Shown here in pieces: positions 1 to 7,111 of a stretch of 64,000 nucleotides of DNA. Numbering within the stretch: the stretch's first letter is position 1; every line of letters begins with the position of its first letter. The notes under the pieces are model-generated. The model saw nothing but the letters and a program-made list of their open reading frames with translations, did no database searches and was not told the origin of the DNA. Source of the stretch: Streptomyces sp. ALI-76-A (GTDB lineage Bacteria; Actinomycetota; Actinomycetes; Streptomycetales; Streptomycetaceae); NCBI RefSeq assembly GCF_030287445.1, contig NZ_JASVWB010000002.1, positions 5,642,001-5,706,000 of the forward strand, read 5' to 3'. The position numbers and the translations under genes were made by a program.

Positions 1-6
1 GACGAG

Positions 7-402
7 GTGCCCGACGGGCCCGTCTTCGAGGCGTCCGACCGGCGCGCGAAGATCGTCGCCGATCACCGGGGAGTCCGGCTCGCCCTGGACGACCAGGCGT
101 GCGAGTTCCGCTGGGACGAGATCGGCGCGGTCGAGACGGAGTCACCCCGCTTCGGCAAGCGGTTCACCATCACGGTGCACACCCCTGACCGCCGTTGGTA
201 CCCGATCGAGATCGAGGCCGCGTCCCGCAAGCGCTTCGAGGAGTGGGACGAGCAACTCGACGCGGTCCTCGACGCCTACTTCGAGGACGGCGACGAGGAC
301 GAGGACACGGAGACGGACGCGGCCACCGAGGACGTGAAGGCCAAGGGCGCGGACAGCGAGGACGCGGACACCAAGGACGCGGACACCAAGGCGGAGAGCT
401 GA
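7..402 (+). CDS. PH-like hypothetical protein with acidic repetitive tail; possibly cut by window edge
   Basis: A 131-residue protein of no assigned function. Residues 1-90 form a compact, W- and F-containing domain with strand-like segments (FRWDEIGAVE, RWYPIEIEA), reminiscent of bacterial PH-like domains; that is inference from pattern only. The rest is a low-complexity acidic tail with a 15-base direct repeat coding DADTK twice. The GTG at base 7 is the first start in the window, but the frame is open back to base 1, so the true start may lie outside. The stop codon region is itself partly duplicated (a GGAGAGCTGAAC unit occurs twice). A strong hairpin follows. Confidence 0.7.
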   Translation: MPDGPVFEASDRRAKIVADHRGVRLALDDQACEFRWDEIGAVETESPRFGKRFTITVHTPDRRWYPIEIEAASRKRFEEWDEQLDAVLDAYFEDGDEDEDTETDAATEDVKAKGADSEDADTKDADTKAES

Positions 403-424
403 ACAGTGGAGAGCTGAACGGCGG

Positions 425-460
425 AGCCGTCGCCGGGCGGATGCACGCCCGGCGACGGCT
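425..460. terminator. 14-bp perfect hairpin between convergent genes
   Basis: Arms at 425-438 and 447-460 are perfectly complementary around an 8-base loop. It lies between the end of the upstream + gene and the end of the carboxypeptidase gene on the - strand, so it can stop transcription from both sides. There is no T run, as is usual in Streptomyces. Confidence 0.75.
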
Positions 461-502
461 CACGCGCGCCTGACCGCAGTACTGTCAGTCACCGGGCCTG
501 TC

Positions 503-1855
503 CTAACCGCAGTACTGGGCCTGCTTCCCGATCGACCGGTACATGCAGTCCGCGTTCTCCAGCAGTTGCAGCACCGCGTCCCGGTTCCGCGAGGTCTCCC
601 GCTCGATGACCTCGTCGGGCGGGTAGAAACCGCCCCCGGAGCTGGACGACGGGTACATCTCGAACGTGTAGCCGAAGATCTTGTGCGTACCCCAGAGGTA
701 GTCGTCGATCGACCCGTCCGTGATGTACAGATCGCTCGACTGCTCCGCGGTGTACCCGTTGCTCGCGCCCATCTTCTGCCCGACGGCCGCGAAGGCGTTG
801 CGGTCGTCGGCCGTCATGCCCGTCGCCGTGTCCGCGGTGGTGTACCCGAAGGGCCACAGCACGAGTTCGCTGTACGTGTGGAAGTCGATGCCGGCCGCGA
901 TCTGCTGCTTGCCGCCGACGACCCGGCTGCGTACGAAGTCGGCGACGACCTTGACCTCCGGCGCCGACTCGGGAGCGGTGCCCCGGTAGGTGTCCGAGGA
1001 CGGCGACCCGGAGGAGCCGCCGCAGCAGCCCCACCGGTAGGCCCAGTTGCGGTTCATGTCCGTACCGACGTACGAGGAACCGCTGTTGGGCTGCCGGTTC
1101 TTGCGCCACGAACGGTACGAACCGGACGCGATGTCGTACTCGCCGCCGTCCGGGTTCAGGTCGGGCACGATCCAGATCTCACGGTTGTTCACCATGCTGG
1201 TGACCCGGGAGTCGGAGCCGTAGCCCGCCCCCAGTTCGCGGATCAGGTAGAGCGCCATCTCGACGGTCAGGTGCTCGCGCGCGTGCTGGTGGTGCGTGAA
1301 CAGCACCTCGGGCTCGGCCTCGTCGGTCGCCACGTTGTCGCTGATCTTGATCGCGACGATGTCCCGGCCCTGGTAGGACTTGCCGATGACGCGCCTGCTC
1401 ATGATGCCCGGGTAGGCCGACAACCGCGTGCTGATCTCGGCGTTCATCTCGGCGTAGTTGTGGTAGCGCGAGTCGGCCGAGGGGAAGTCGAGGAGCCGTA
1501 CGTCGTCCTCGCCGTTGGACCGGTCCGGCACCGCGCCCATCGGTGTGACGTCGTAGCCGCGCTGCTTCAGTTTCTTGACCTGGTCCGCGCGGCCGGAGAT
1601 GAACACCGAGTGGTCGTCGGCGTCGTCCACCGTCACACCGGACTGCTGTAGCGCGGTGCGCGACGCGGAGTCCGAGTGCATGTGGACCTCGTACTGGCGG
1701 ATGTCGTCGGCGGCGGGTGCCGCCTTCTGGGCGCTGTCGGCGTTCGCGGAGAGCGAGCCGGTGAGGGCGAGCGCCGCGAGGGTGGCGACGGCGGCGACGG
1801 CGGCGCGCCGTCTGCCGCTGCGGGCGGCGCCCGGGCCTCGTGTGCGAAGTCGCAT
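503..1855 (-). CDS. Secreted zinc carboxypeptidase, M14 family
   Basis: A 450-residue exported metallocarboxypeptidase that should remove C-terminal amino acids from peptides outside the cell. The N-terminus is a long Arg-rich signal peptide with a hydrophobic stretch at about residues 18-37. A prodomain-like segment follows, then the M14 catalytic domain from about residue 125. Zinc ligands are visible as HAREH (H191, E194) and H326 in DFHTYSE; the general base is E399 in TFEMYP. The substrate-binding motifs NPDG (234-237) and DMNRNW (266-271) are also present. A Cys-rich WGCCGG patch and three closing cysteines suggest disulfides. It stands alone and converges with the upstream gene. The carboxypeptidase T type is the best fit; exact specificity cannot be read. 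Confidence 0.93.
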   Translation of the reverse strand: MRLRTRGPGAARSGRRRAAVAAVATLAALALTGSLSANADSAQKAAPAADDIRQYEVHMHSDSASRTALQQSGVTVDDADDHSVFISGRADQVKKLKQRGYDVTPMGAVPDRSNGEDDVRLLDFPSADSRYHNYAEMNAEISTRLSAYPGIMSRRVIGKSYQGRDIVAIKISDNVATDEAEPEVLFTHHQHAREHLTVEMALYLIRELGAGYGSDSRVTSMVNNREIWIVPDLNPDGGEYDIASGSYRSWRKNRQPNSGSSYVGTDMNRNWAYRWGCCGGSSGSPSSDTYRGTAPESAPEVKVVADFVRSRVVGGKQQIAAGIDFHTYSELVLWPFGYTTADTATGMTADDRNAFAAVGQKMGASNGYTAEQSSDLYITDGSIDDYLWGTHKIFGYTFEMYPSSSSGGGFYPPDEVIERETSRNRDAVLQLLENADCMYRSIGKQAQYCG

Positions 1856-2173
1856 GAAGTCTCCTAGGTTCTCCAGGACGTCCGGGATCTCCGGAGGTGG
1901 GGAGTGGAGCGGGGGGTGGTCAGCGACGGTGCTGGTGCGGGTGTGGCGCTCATCGTCTGCTTATGGCATGAGCAGGTCAAGGGCGAGGAAGGGTGCGGTG
2001 GCGTGAACCGGCCGGTGATTGGCCGGTGAAGGCCGCGCTGTATACGGACTTTCCCACTGGATGTGACGCTTTCAGGCATGGTGTGCCCGGGCCGGCCCAC
2101 CCGGTCCACCTTCCGTCTTCCTTCACCGCACGCCCTCTTGTGCCCTCGCCCGCTTTGCGCTTTCTTGATCGGC
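1856..2173. other. Divergent intergenic region, 318 bp
   Basis: Holds the promoters of the carboxypeptidase (leftward) and the Nramp-related gene (rightward). The only structure seen is a 7-bp inverted repeat ACCGGCC/GGCCGGT at 2007-2027 that also reads as a direct repeat of GGCCGGTGA. No known operator was recognised. Confidence 0.5.
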
Positions 2174-3484
2174 ATGGCGGACACCACGGACAACACAGCG
2201 ACCGGGGCAGGCACCTCGGCACCCCGGAAGTCCAGTTGGAAGTACATCGGCCCGGGCATCGTCGTCGCCGCGACCGGCGTCGGGGCCGGCGACCTGGTGG
2301 CGACCCTCATCGCGGGCAGCAACTTCGGCTACACCCTCCTGTGGGCCGCCGTCCTCGGCTGCCTGGTCAAGATCTCCCTCGCCGAGGCGGCGGGCCGCTG
2401 GCACCTGTCCACCGGCCGCACCCTCTTCGACGGCTGGGCGAGCCTGGGCCGCTGGACCACCTGGTTCTTCGTCGCCTACGTCGTGATCTGGGGCTTCGTC
2501 TACGGAGCGGCGGCGATGTCGTCGAGCGCGCTCCCGCTCCAGGCCCTGTTCCCGGACGTCATGGACCTCAAGTGGTGGGCCATCGCCTGCGGCCTGGTCG
2601 GCCTGGTCTTCGTCTGGTTCAACAAGTACGCGGTCTTCGAGAAGGTCATGACGGTCCTGGTGGGCGTCATGTTCGTGGTGACCGTCTACCTGGCGATCAG
2701 GGTCACCCCGAACCTGGGCCACGCCTTCGCGGGCCTGCTGCCGGTCCTGCCCGACGAGAAGGACTCGGTCCTCAACACCCTCGGCCTGGTCGGCGGCGTC
2801 GGCGGCACGATCACGCTCGCCGCGTACGGCTACTGGGTCAACGCGAAGGGCTGGACCAACACCGGCTGGATGAAGGTGATGCGGCTGGACAACCGGGTCG
2901 CCTACGCCACCACGGGCGTCTTCGTCGTCGCGATGCTCTTCGTTGGCGCGGAGCTGCTGCACTCGGCGAACGTGGCCATCGCGAGCGGCGACAAGGGCCT
3001 GATCCAGCTCAGCGACATCCTGGAGGACAAGTACGGCACGGCCACGTCCAAGTTCTTCCTCATCGGTTTCTTCGCCACGTCCTTCACCTCCCTGATCGGC
3101 GTCTGGCACGGCGTGAGCCTGATGTTCGCGGACTTCGTGGAGCGCTACCGCAAGCGCGACGCGGTGAGCGGCGAGGAGGTCGCCTCGGGCGCCCGCGAGA
3201 AGTCCTGGCCCTTCCGCGCCTACCTCCTCTGGCTGACCTTCCCCCCGATCATCCTGCTCTTCCAGGGCCAGCCGTTCCGCCTGATCATCCTCTACGGCGT
3301 CCTGGGCGCCGCCTTCCTCCCCTTCCTGGCCGGCACCCTGATGTGGCTCCTCAACTCCTCCCGCACTCCGTCCGAGTGGCGCAACGGCCTCCTGAGCAAC
3401 GCGATGCTGACGATCGCGGGCCTGCTGTTCCTGGTCCTGTGCGTGAAGCAGATCTGGGACCAGCCGTGGTCGGAGTTCTTCTGA
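2174..3484 (+). CDS. Nramp-related divalent metal transporter, divergent clade
   Basis: A 436-residue integral membrane protein with about eleven hydrophobic segments and Nramp-like features in the first helix (GPGIVVAATGVGAGD). The ATG at 2174 was chosen because upstream in-frame starts add an Arg/Pro/Cys-rich leader unlike the family; no convincing Shine-Dalgarno precedes it. The hallmark metal-binding motifs of true Mn/Fe Nramp proteins are not seen: the first helix reads GVGAGD where DPGN is expected, and no MPH motif is found in the later helix. Family membership is therefore likely but the substrate is open. Monocistronic in appearance. Confidence 0.8.
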   Translation: MADTTDNTATGAGTSAPRKSSWKYIGPGIVVAATGVGAGDLVATLIAGSNFGYTLLWAAVLGCLVKISLAEAAGRWHLSTGRTLFDGWASLGRWTTWFFVAYVVIWGFVYGAAAMSSSALPLQALFPDVMDLKWWAIACGLVGLVFVWFNKYAVFEKVMTVLVGVMFVVTVYLAIRVTPNLGHAFAGLLPVLPDEKDSVLNTLGLVGGVGGTITLAAYGYWVNAKGWTNTGWMKVMRLDNRVAYATTGVFVVAMLFVGAELLHSANVAIASGDKGLIQLSDILEDKYGTATSKFFLIGFFATSFTSLIGVWHGVSLMFADFVERYRKRDAVSGEEVASGAREKSWPFRAYLLWLTFPPIILLFQGQPFRLIILYGVLGAAFLPFLAGTLMWLLNSSRTPSEWRNGLLSNAMLTIAGLLFLVLCVKQIWDQPWSEFF

Positions 3485-3553
3485 CGCGGCACGGTGCGGC
3501 GCGGGTAGCTTCCCGTAGGGCCAGGCCGACCGCCGTACGAGGGGACACTGCCG

Positions 3554-3799
3554 ATGCCCGACCAACCGCCTGTACCGGGACAGCCCCCTGCGGGACAGCC
3601 TCCGGCACCGGGACATCGTCCCGCGGGGCCGCCGCCTGTGCCGGGGTTCGGGCCGCCTCCGCCCCAGTACGCGCCGACACCGCCCCCGTCGGGGTCGGCG
3701 GGGCCGGAGTTCATGGCGGCTGACAGCCACACCCGCCCGGACCGGTTCCGGGACATCCGGTCCCGGGTCAGAGCAGGTGGTCCGCCTTTCCCGCCTTGA
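3554..3799 (+). pseudogene. Proline-rich ORF, probably the remnant of a larger gene
   Basis: An 81-codon frame beginning MPDQPPVPGQ after a plausible ribosome site (GAGGGGAC, 3539-3546). Residues 1-50 are Pro/Gly/Gln repeats typical of the N-terminal tails of Streptomyces PH-like or membrane proteins. The text then reads GPEFMAADSHT, which resembles the start of a folded domain (compare GPVFEASDRR in the gene at the window's left end), but loses protein-like character and runs antisense into the 3' end of the DUF397 gene. The most economical reading is a gene truncated when the adjacent regulator cluster arrived. It could also be a genuine short protein. Confidence 0.4.
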
Positions 3800-3962
3800 T
3801 GTCGAGGATCATCGTGCGGAGCGCTTCGCGGGAGTCGGTGAGGTAGGCGTCCTCGGCACCGGCTATGGCGATGTAGGCGTTGCCTTGGGGGTCGGTGCCG
3901 AGGCGGAAGCAGTTGTTGCCTTCACCGCAGAAGGGCTCTTCCCAGGTGATGGGGTCGGTCAC
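3768..3962 (-). CDS. DUF397 family small protein, partner of the adjacent XRE regulator
   Basis: A 64-residue protein that fits the short DUF397 family: an early Trp (ITWEE), a central Gly/Asn/Cys patch (CGEGNNCFRL), then a strand with AYLTDSREALRTM. In Streptomyces such proteins are encoded beside WhiJ-like XRE regulators and are thought to modulate them, in the manner of an antitoxin-like pair. It starts with GTG 8 bases after the regulator's stop; a GGAG site overlaps that stop, so the two genes are co-transcribed and probably co-translated. The function is inferred from context. Confidence 0.8.
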   Translation of the reverse strand: MTDPITWEEPFCGEGNNCFRLGTDPQGNAYIAIAGAEDAYLTDSREALRTMILDIKAGKADHLL

Positions 3963-3970
3963 GGCGTCTC

Positions 3971-4822
3971 CTACAGGTCACGGGCGATCTTGTGGATGAC
4001 GTCCCGTGATGCTTCCGGACGCATCGCTGCGTCATCCATCCAGTCCAGATGCGCACGGTACTTTGTCAGCTGCGCCTCGGCATGGGTGAATTCCGGTCCG
4101 TGCGCGGAGTCCAACTGCACGGTGTCGAGTTGTGGGACAGCCCCGTCCGCGTAGAGCAGGGCATGCCCCGCGCCGGGGAAGTCGCCCTTGGACGTGGGGA
4201 TCACCCGGACCTCGATGTTCTCCCGCTCGGACTGGACGGCCAGATGCTCGAGCTGTTCCCGGGTCGCTTGAGTGCCGCCGTACGGCATGCGCAGGGCGGC
4301 TTCGTGGACGTAGGCCACGTACGGCAGCGGCTCCGGCCGCGCGAAGACCCGCTGGCGTTCCATGCGGTGTGCGACACGTAGCTCGACCTCCAGACGGCTC
4401 AGCGGCGGCAGCGCGGCAGCGAAGACGGCGCGGGCGTATGCCTCGGTCTGGAGGAGTCCCGGAACGTGCATGACCTGAGCGGTTCGTACGCGGGCGGCAT
4501 GCCACTCCAACTCGGCGATGTCCAGAAGTCCGGACGGGAGCGTTCCGCGGTGGCGGTCCCACCACCCACGCTCCTTCCAGGCGGCCATGCCGACAAGGGC
4601 TTCGACGTAACTCTCGTCCCCGCAGGCGTAGTTGCAAGCCAGCGTACGAACGCGTTCGGGTGAGAAGGGCCGGATACCCGACTCCATGTTGGACAACCGT
4701 GTCCTGTCGATGCCCAGAAGGCCCGCCGCGTACTCCGTGGTGGCACCCGCCGCCAGCCGCATCTTGCGCAGTTCGGCACCGAGGCGCTTCTGCCGTTCCG
4801 TGGGAGTGGTTCTGGTTGGCAT
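3971..4822 (-). CDS. XRE-family regulator, WhiJ-like (DUF5753 C-terminal domain)
   Basis: A 284-residue regulator. Residues about 7-65 form an XRE helix-turn-helix (LGAELRKMRLAAG, then LGIDRTRLSNMESG). The remainder matches the DUF5753 ligand/partner-binding domain, with the typical text PGLLQTEAYARAV and HVPG. Starting at the ATG at 4822 (MPTRTTPTER) gives the usual family length; an upstream GTG would add 13 unlikely residues. It forms an operon with the DUF397 gene, and an ATPase-like gene lies divergently at 5073. This three-part set is the abaA/whiJ paralogue cluster of streptomycetes, linked to control of development and antibiotic production. The target of this copy is unknown. Confidence 0.88.
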   Translation of the reverse strand: MPTRTTPTERQKRLGAELRKMRLAAGATTEYAAGLLGIDRTRLSNMESGIRPFSPERVRTLACNYACGDESYVEALVGMAAWKERGWWDRHRGTLPSGLLDIAELEWHAARVRTAQVMHVPGLLQTEAYARAVFAAALPPLSRLEVELRVAHRMERQRVFARPEPLPYVAYVHEAALRMPYGGTQATREQLEHLAVQSERENIEVRVIPTSKGDFPGAGHALLYADGAVPQLDTVQLDSAHGPEFTHAEAQLTKYRAHLDWMDDAAMRPEASRDVIHKIARDL

Positions 4823-5072
4823 GGCGCCAGTCTGCCCGTGCGACGGAGAGCCCGTCCACACTTCGGGGGGTACTTACCCCTGAAACGATGGACAATGTGA
4901 CTCCAGCCTCCCTACATTCGGTGATGCCGCAGCTACTCAAGGCAGTTGGAAGCGCATCGCGCGAGCCTGCCCGCACTCTCCTGCCCTGGGAGGGGCGGGC
5001 CCGCGTCAGGGAGACAGGCCACCGGCTGCCGGCGACAGGAAGTCCACGAACCCGCACTCAAGGAGTCACGCC

Positions 5073-5576
5073 ATGCCCATGTCCCGCTGTCCCGTGGCAC
5101 CGCCCTTCACGGCGGACCCCACCGCCCCCGTCCCCGAAACCCTGGCCTACAGCTTCACGCTGCCCGCGGCGCTGGCCAGCCCCGCGCTCGCGAGGGCCGC
5201 GACCCGCGAGGTCCTCAAAGCCCACGGCCTCCACGACATGCTGGACCCGGCCCTCCAGGCGGTAGGCGAACTCTCGGCGACCGCCGCCCAGTTCACGGAG
5301 TCCCCGGCTTTCTACCTCTCCCTGCGCTACCGCTCATCGACGCTCCGCCTGATCGCCTACGACAGCCACCCCCGCCACACCCAGCCCCACCTCGCCACGG
5401 CCTGCGACACCCGCCGCCGCGCGGCCCTGCGCGTCCTGGCCTGCGTCTGCCGATCCTGCGACGGCACCTGGGCCTTCGGAGAGTCCCGCGAACCGGGCGG
5501 CGGTACGAGGATGTGGGCGACGTTGCCGAGGGCGAGCGCGGCGGCGTACGGAAGCCCTACCGGGAGGGGGCGTTGA
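5073..5576 (+). CDS. ATP-binding (anti-sigma-factor kinase-like) protein of the WhiJ-type cluster
   Basis: A 167-residue protein preceded by a strong AAGGAG site at about 5060. Its pattern (LPAALASPALARAATREVL, then PALQAVGELSATAA) resembles the N1-box helix of the HATPase family that includes SpoIIAB/RsbW, where the motif would be E-L-x-x-N. Here the expected Asn is replaced and the G boxes are poor, so catalytic activity is doubtful. Such degenerate ATPase-like proteins often accompany the XRE plus DUF397 pair, which supports the call. The C-terminus has a cysteine cluster (CVCRSCDG) that could bind metal. Confidence 0.65.
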   Translation: MPMSRCPVAPPFTADPTAPVPETLAYSFTLPAALASPALARAATREVLKAHGLHDMLDPALQAVGELSATAAQFTESPAFYLSLRYRSSTLRLIAYDSHPRHTQPHLATACDTRRRAALRVLACVCRSCDGTWAFGESREPGGGTRMWATLPRASAAAYGSPTGRGR

Positions 5577-5627
5577 GCCAGGAACCGCCGGAGTCGGACA
5601 TCAGAATTCGGCGGTGGCACCTCGGCT

Positions 5628-5642
5628 CTTGAACTGTTCAAG
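5628..5642. promoter_or_regulatory. Perfect 15-bp palindrome upstream of the Rhs toxin operon
   Basis: CTTGAAC-T-GTTCAAG reads identically on both strands. It lies about 124 bases before the first gene of the toxin operon and 50 bases after the ATPase-like gene. A dimeric regulator could bind here; the WhiJ-like regulator is a possible but unproven candidate. Confidence 0.45.
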
Positions 5643-5765
5643 CGCCTTGGTGCGGCCAGAGACACCGTCGGATCCCTTCTCTGCCGGATCGAGCAGTCCG
5701 CGCCCACCCCACAGTCAGATCCCGCCACGGCCGGTGATTCGCGTTGCGTTCGACAATATGCGGAT

Positions 5766-6407
5766 GTGATGATCCCAGGCATGGCTGAAGGCGGGGGCCC
5801 GGAGGGGCGGATATCCAGGTCCCGGCTGTACGAGTACGCGGGGAGTGCCGACCCGGGCGAAGACGCAGCCGGGCAGGCCGCGCCGGACAGGGAGCCCCCG
5901 CCCGGCGTGCCCTCGGAGGCTGTTGAGTCGCCCACCACCCCGGCCCCGCCCGCGGGGTTCACGGACGACGTCACCCGCGCCCGCCGCGAATTCGCCGTCC
6001 TGCTGGGCGAGTTCCGCCGTGCGCCCGTCCTCGTACCGCTCGACGAGAATGACGACCCCTTGGTCGGTGACTACGGCGGTGTCCGCTGGATCTACGCCTT
6101 CTCGGACGAGTCCGCGCTGGCGCGATTCGCGTTCGCGAGGGGTGAAGGCGCGCGGGAGTGGGCGTACCAACGGGTGCTGGGAGCACGGCTGCTGGATGTC
6201 GGTGTCCCGGCGACGGGCGTCCCGTGCGGGGTCGCCCTGGACGTGGGCAGCGAGGACGACGGTGTGCTGTTCCCCCCGGTCGTGGGGATCGTGCCGGACG
6301 CGGTGGCCGCAGACGTAGATGGGGACGCGGTGGCCGCAGACGCAGATGGGGACACGGTGGCCGCAGACGCAGATGGGGACACGGTGAACGGGGAGGAGCC
6401 GCGGTGA
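5766..6407 (+). CDS. SseB-like domain protein, first gene of Rhs toxin operon
   Basis: Up to 213 residues. Residues about 65-175 resemble the SseB N-terminal domain (REFAVLLGEFRRAPVLVPL, then WIYAFSDESALARFA), a domain often encoded beside actinobacterial WXG/Rhs effectors. The start is uncertain: GTG 5766, ATG 5769 and ATG 5781 are in frame and none has a clear ribosome site. The C-terminus is a tandem repeat (AVAADxDGD three times). Its stop overlaps the next gene's GTG (GTGA at 6404), so expression is coupled. Role in the toxin system (chaperone, adaptor or second immunity factor) is not known. Confidence 0.65.
   Translation: MMIPGMAEGGGPEGRISRSRLYEYAGSADPGEDAAGQAAPDREPPPGVPSEAVESPTTPAPPAGFTDDVTRARREFAVLLGEFRRAPVLVPLDENDDPLVGDYGGVRWIYAFSDESALARFAFARGEGAREWAYQRVLGARLLDVGVPATGVPCGVALDVGSEDDGVLFPPVVGIVPDAVAADVDGDAVAADADGDTVAADADGDTVNGEEPR
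6300..6380 (+). repeat. Three tandem 27-bp units inside the SseB-like gene
   Basis: Units at 6300-6326, 6327-6353 and 6354-6380 differ by one base each from one another and keep the reading frame, coding AVAADVDGD, AVAADADGD and TVAADADGD. Copy number is likely to vary between strains. Confidence 0.9.
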
Positions 6408-7111
6408 GCGGTGACGCAGGGGCCGGCGGGGGAAAGGACATACAGGCGGCCGGCCTGGACGGCATCGCCAAGGGGATCAACCTGACCCTCGGCGAGCTGA
6501 AGGAACTCGGCGTCGACAGTATGGCCGGACAGGGCAGGGGGTTCTCCGAACTGTCGCTCTCGGGGCTGGATTTGGGGCACGACGACCTCAAGTCGGCGTT
6601 CTCGACGTTCTGCGAACGCTGGGAGTGGGGTGTGCGCGCACTCGTCGAGGAGGGCAGCCTCTTCGCGCACCACGTGGGCCTCGCGGCGGGAACGCTGTAC
6701 GAGCGGGACGAGTACGTCGGCAACTCCCTGAAAATCGCCGCGAGTTCCGCGTGGAGCAACCCGCATCTCTCCGAGGACGAGGCCATGCGGCAGGGCTGGG
6801 GGGACATCTTCGGCTCCGGTGTGGACTCGCTCAGCAATCCCGACTACAGCCGGGAGTCCTGGGACGAGGCGAAGGTCAACATCGAGCAGGGCTGGAACGA
6901 CGCGGCCCGCGACGTCCTCACCCAGGATGGGGTGGGTCCGGTCACCAGCCCCCTGAACCTCCAGCAGTCCACCGGCGCCACGGATGAACAGACGGAAGCC
7001 ATGCTGGACGCGGCCTTCGGCCCCTCCGCCGAGGAGCGGGCCCAGGCCGCGGCGCCGCAGCAGACCCAGCAGCAGGCCCCGCACCCCCAGCAGGGCGGGA
7101 AGAACGGCTGA
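6404..7111 (+). CDS. WXG100-like helical protein of the Rhs toxin operon
   Basis: A 235-residue protein starting with the GTG that overlaps the previous stop. Residues about 60-95 (FSTFCERWEWGVRALVEEG) have the helix-turn-helix look of WXG100/ESX proteins, with W-x-W-G in the expected bend. The C-terminus is Gln/Pro/Ala-rich and disordered. It ends in TGATG, where the last base of the stop is the first of the Rhs start. Position and WXG-like fold suggest it helps present the Rhs effector to an ESX-type (type VII) secretion system. No ESX genes are in the window, so the secretion route is inference. Confidence 0.6.
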   Translation: MSGDAGAGGGKDIQAAGLDGIAKGINLTLGELKELGVDSMAGQGRGFSELSLSGLDLGHDDLKSAFSTFCERWEWGVRALVEEGSLFAHHVGLAAGTLYERDEYVGNSLKIAASSAWSNPHLSEDEAMRQGWGDIFGSGVDSLSNPDYSRESWDEAKVNIEQGWNDAARDVLTQDGVGPVTSPLNLQQSTGATDEQTEAMLDAAFGPSAEERAQAAAPQQTQQQAPHPQQGGKNG

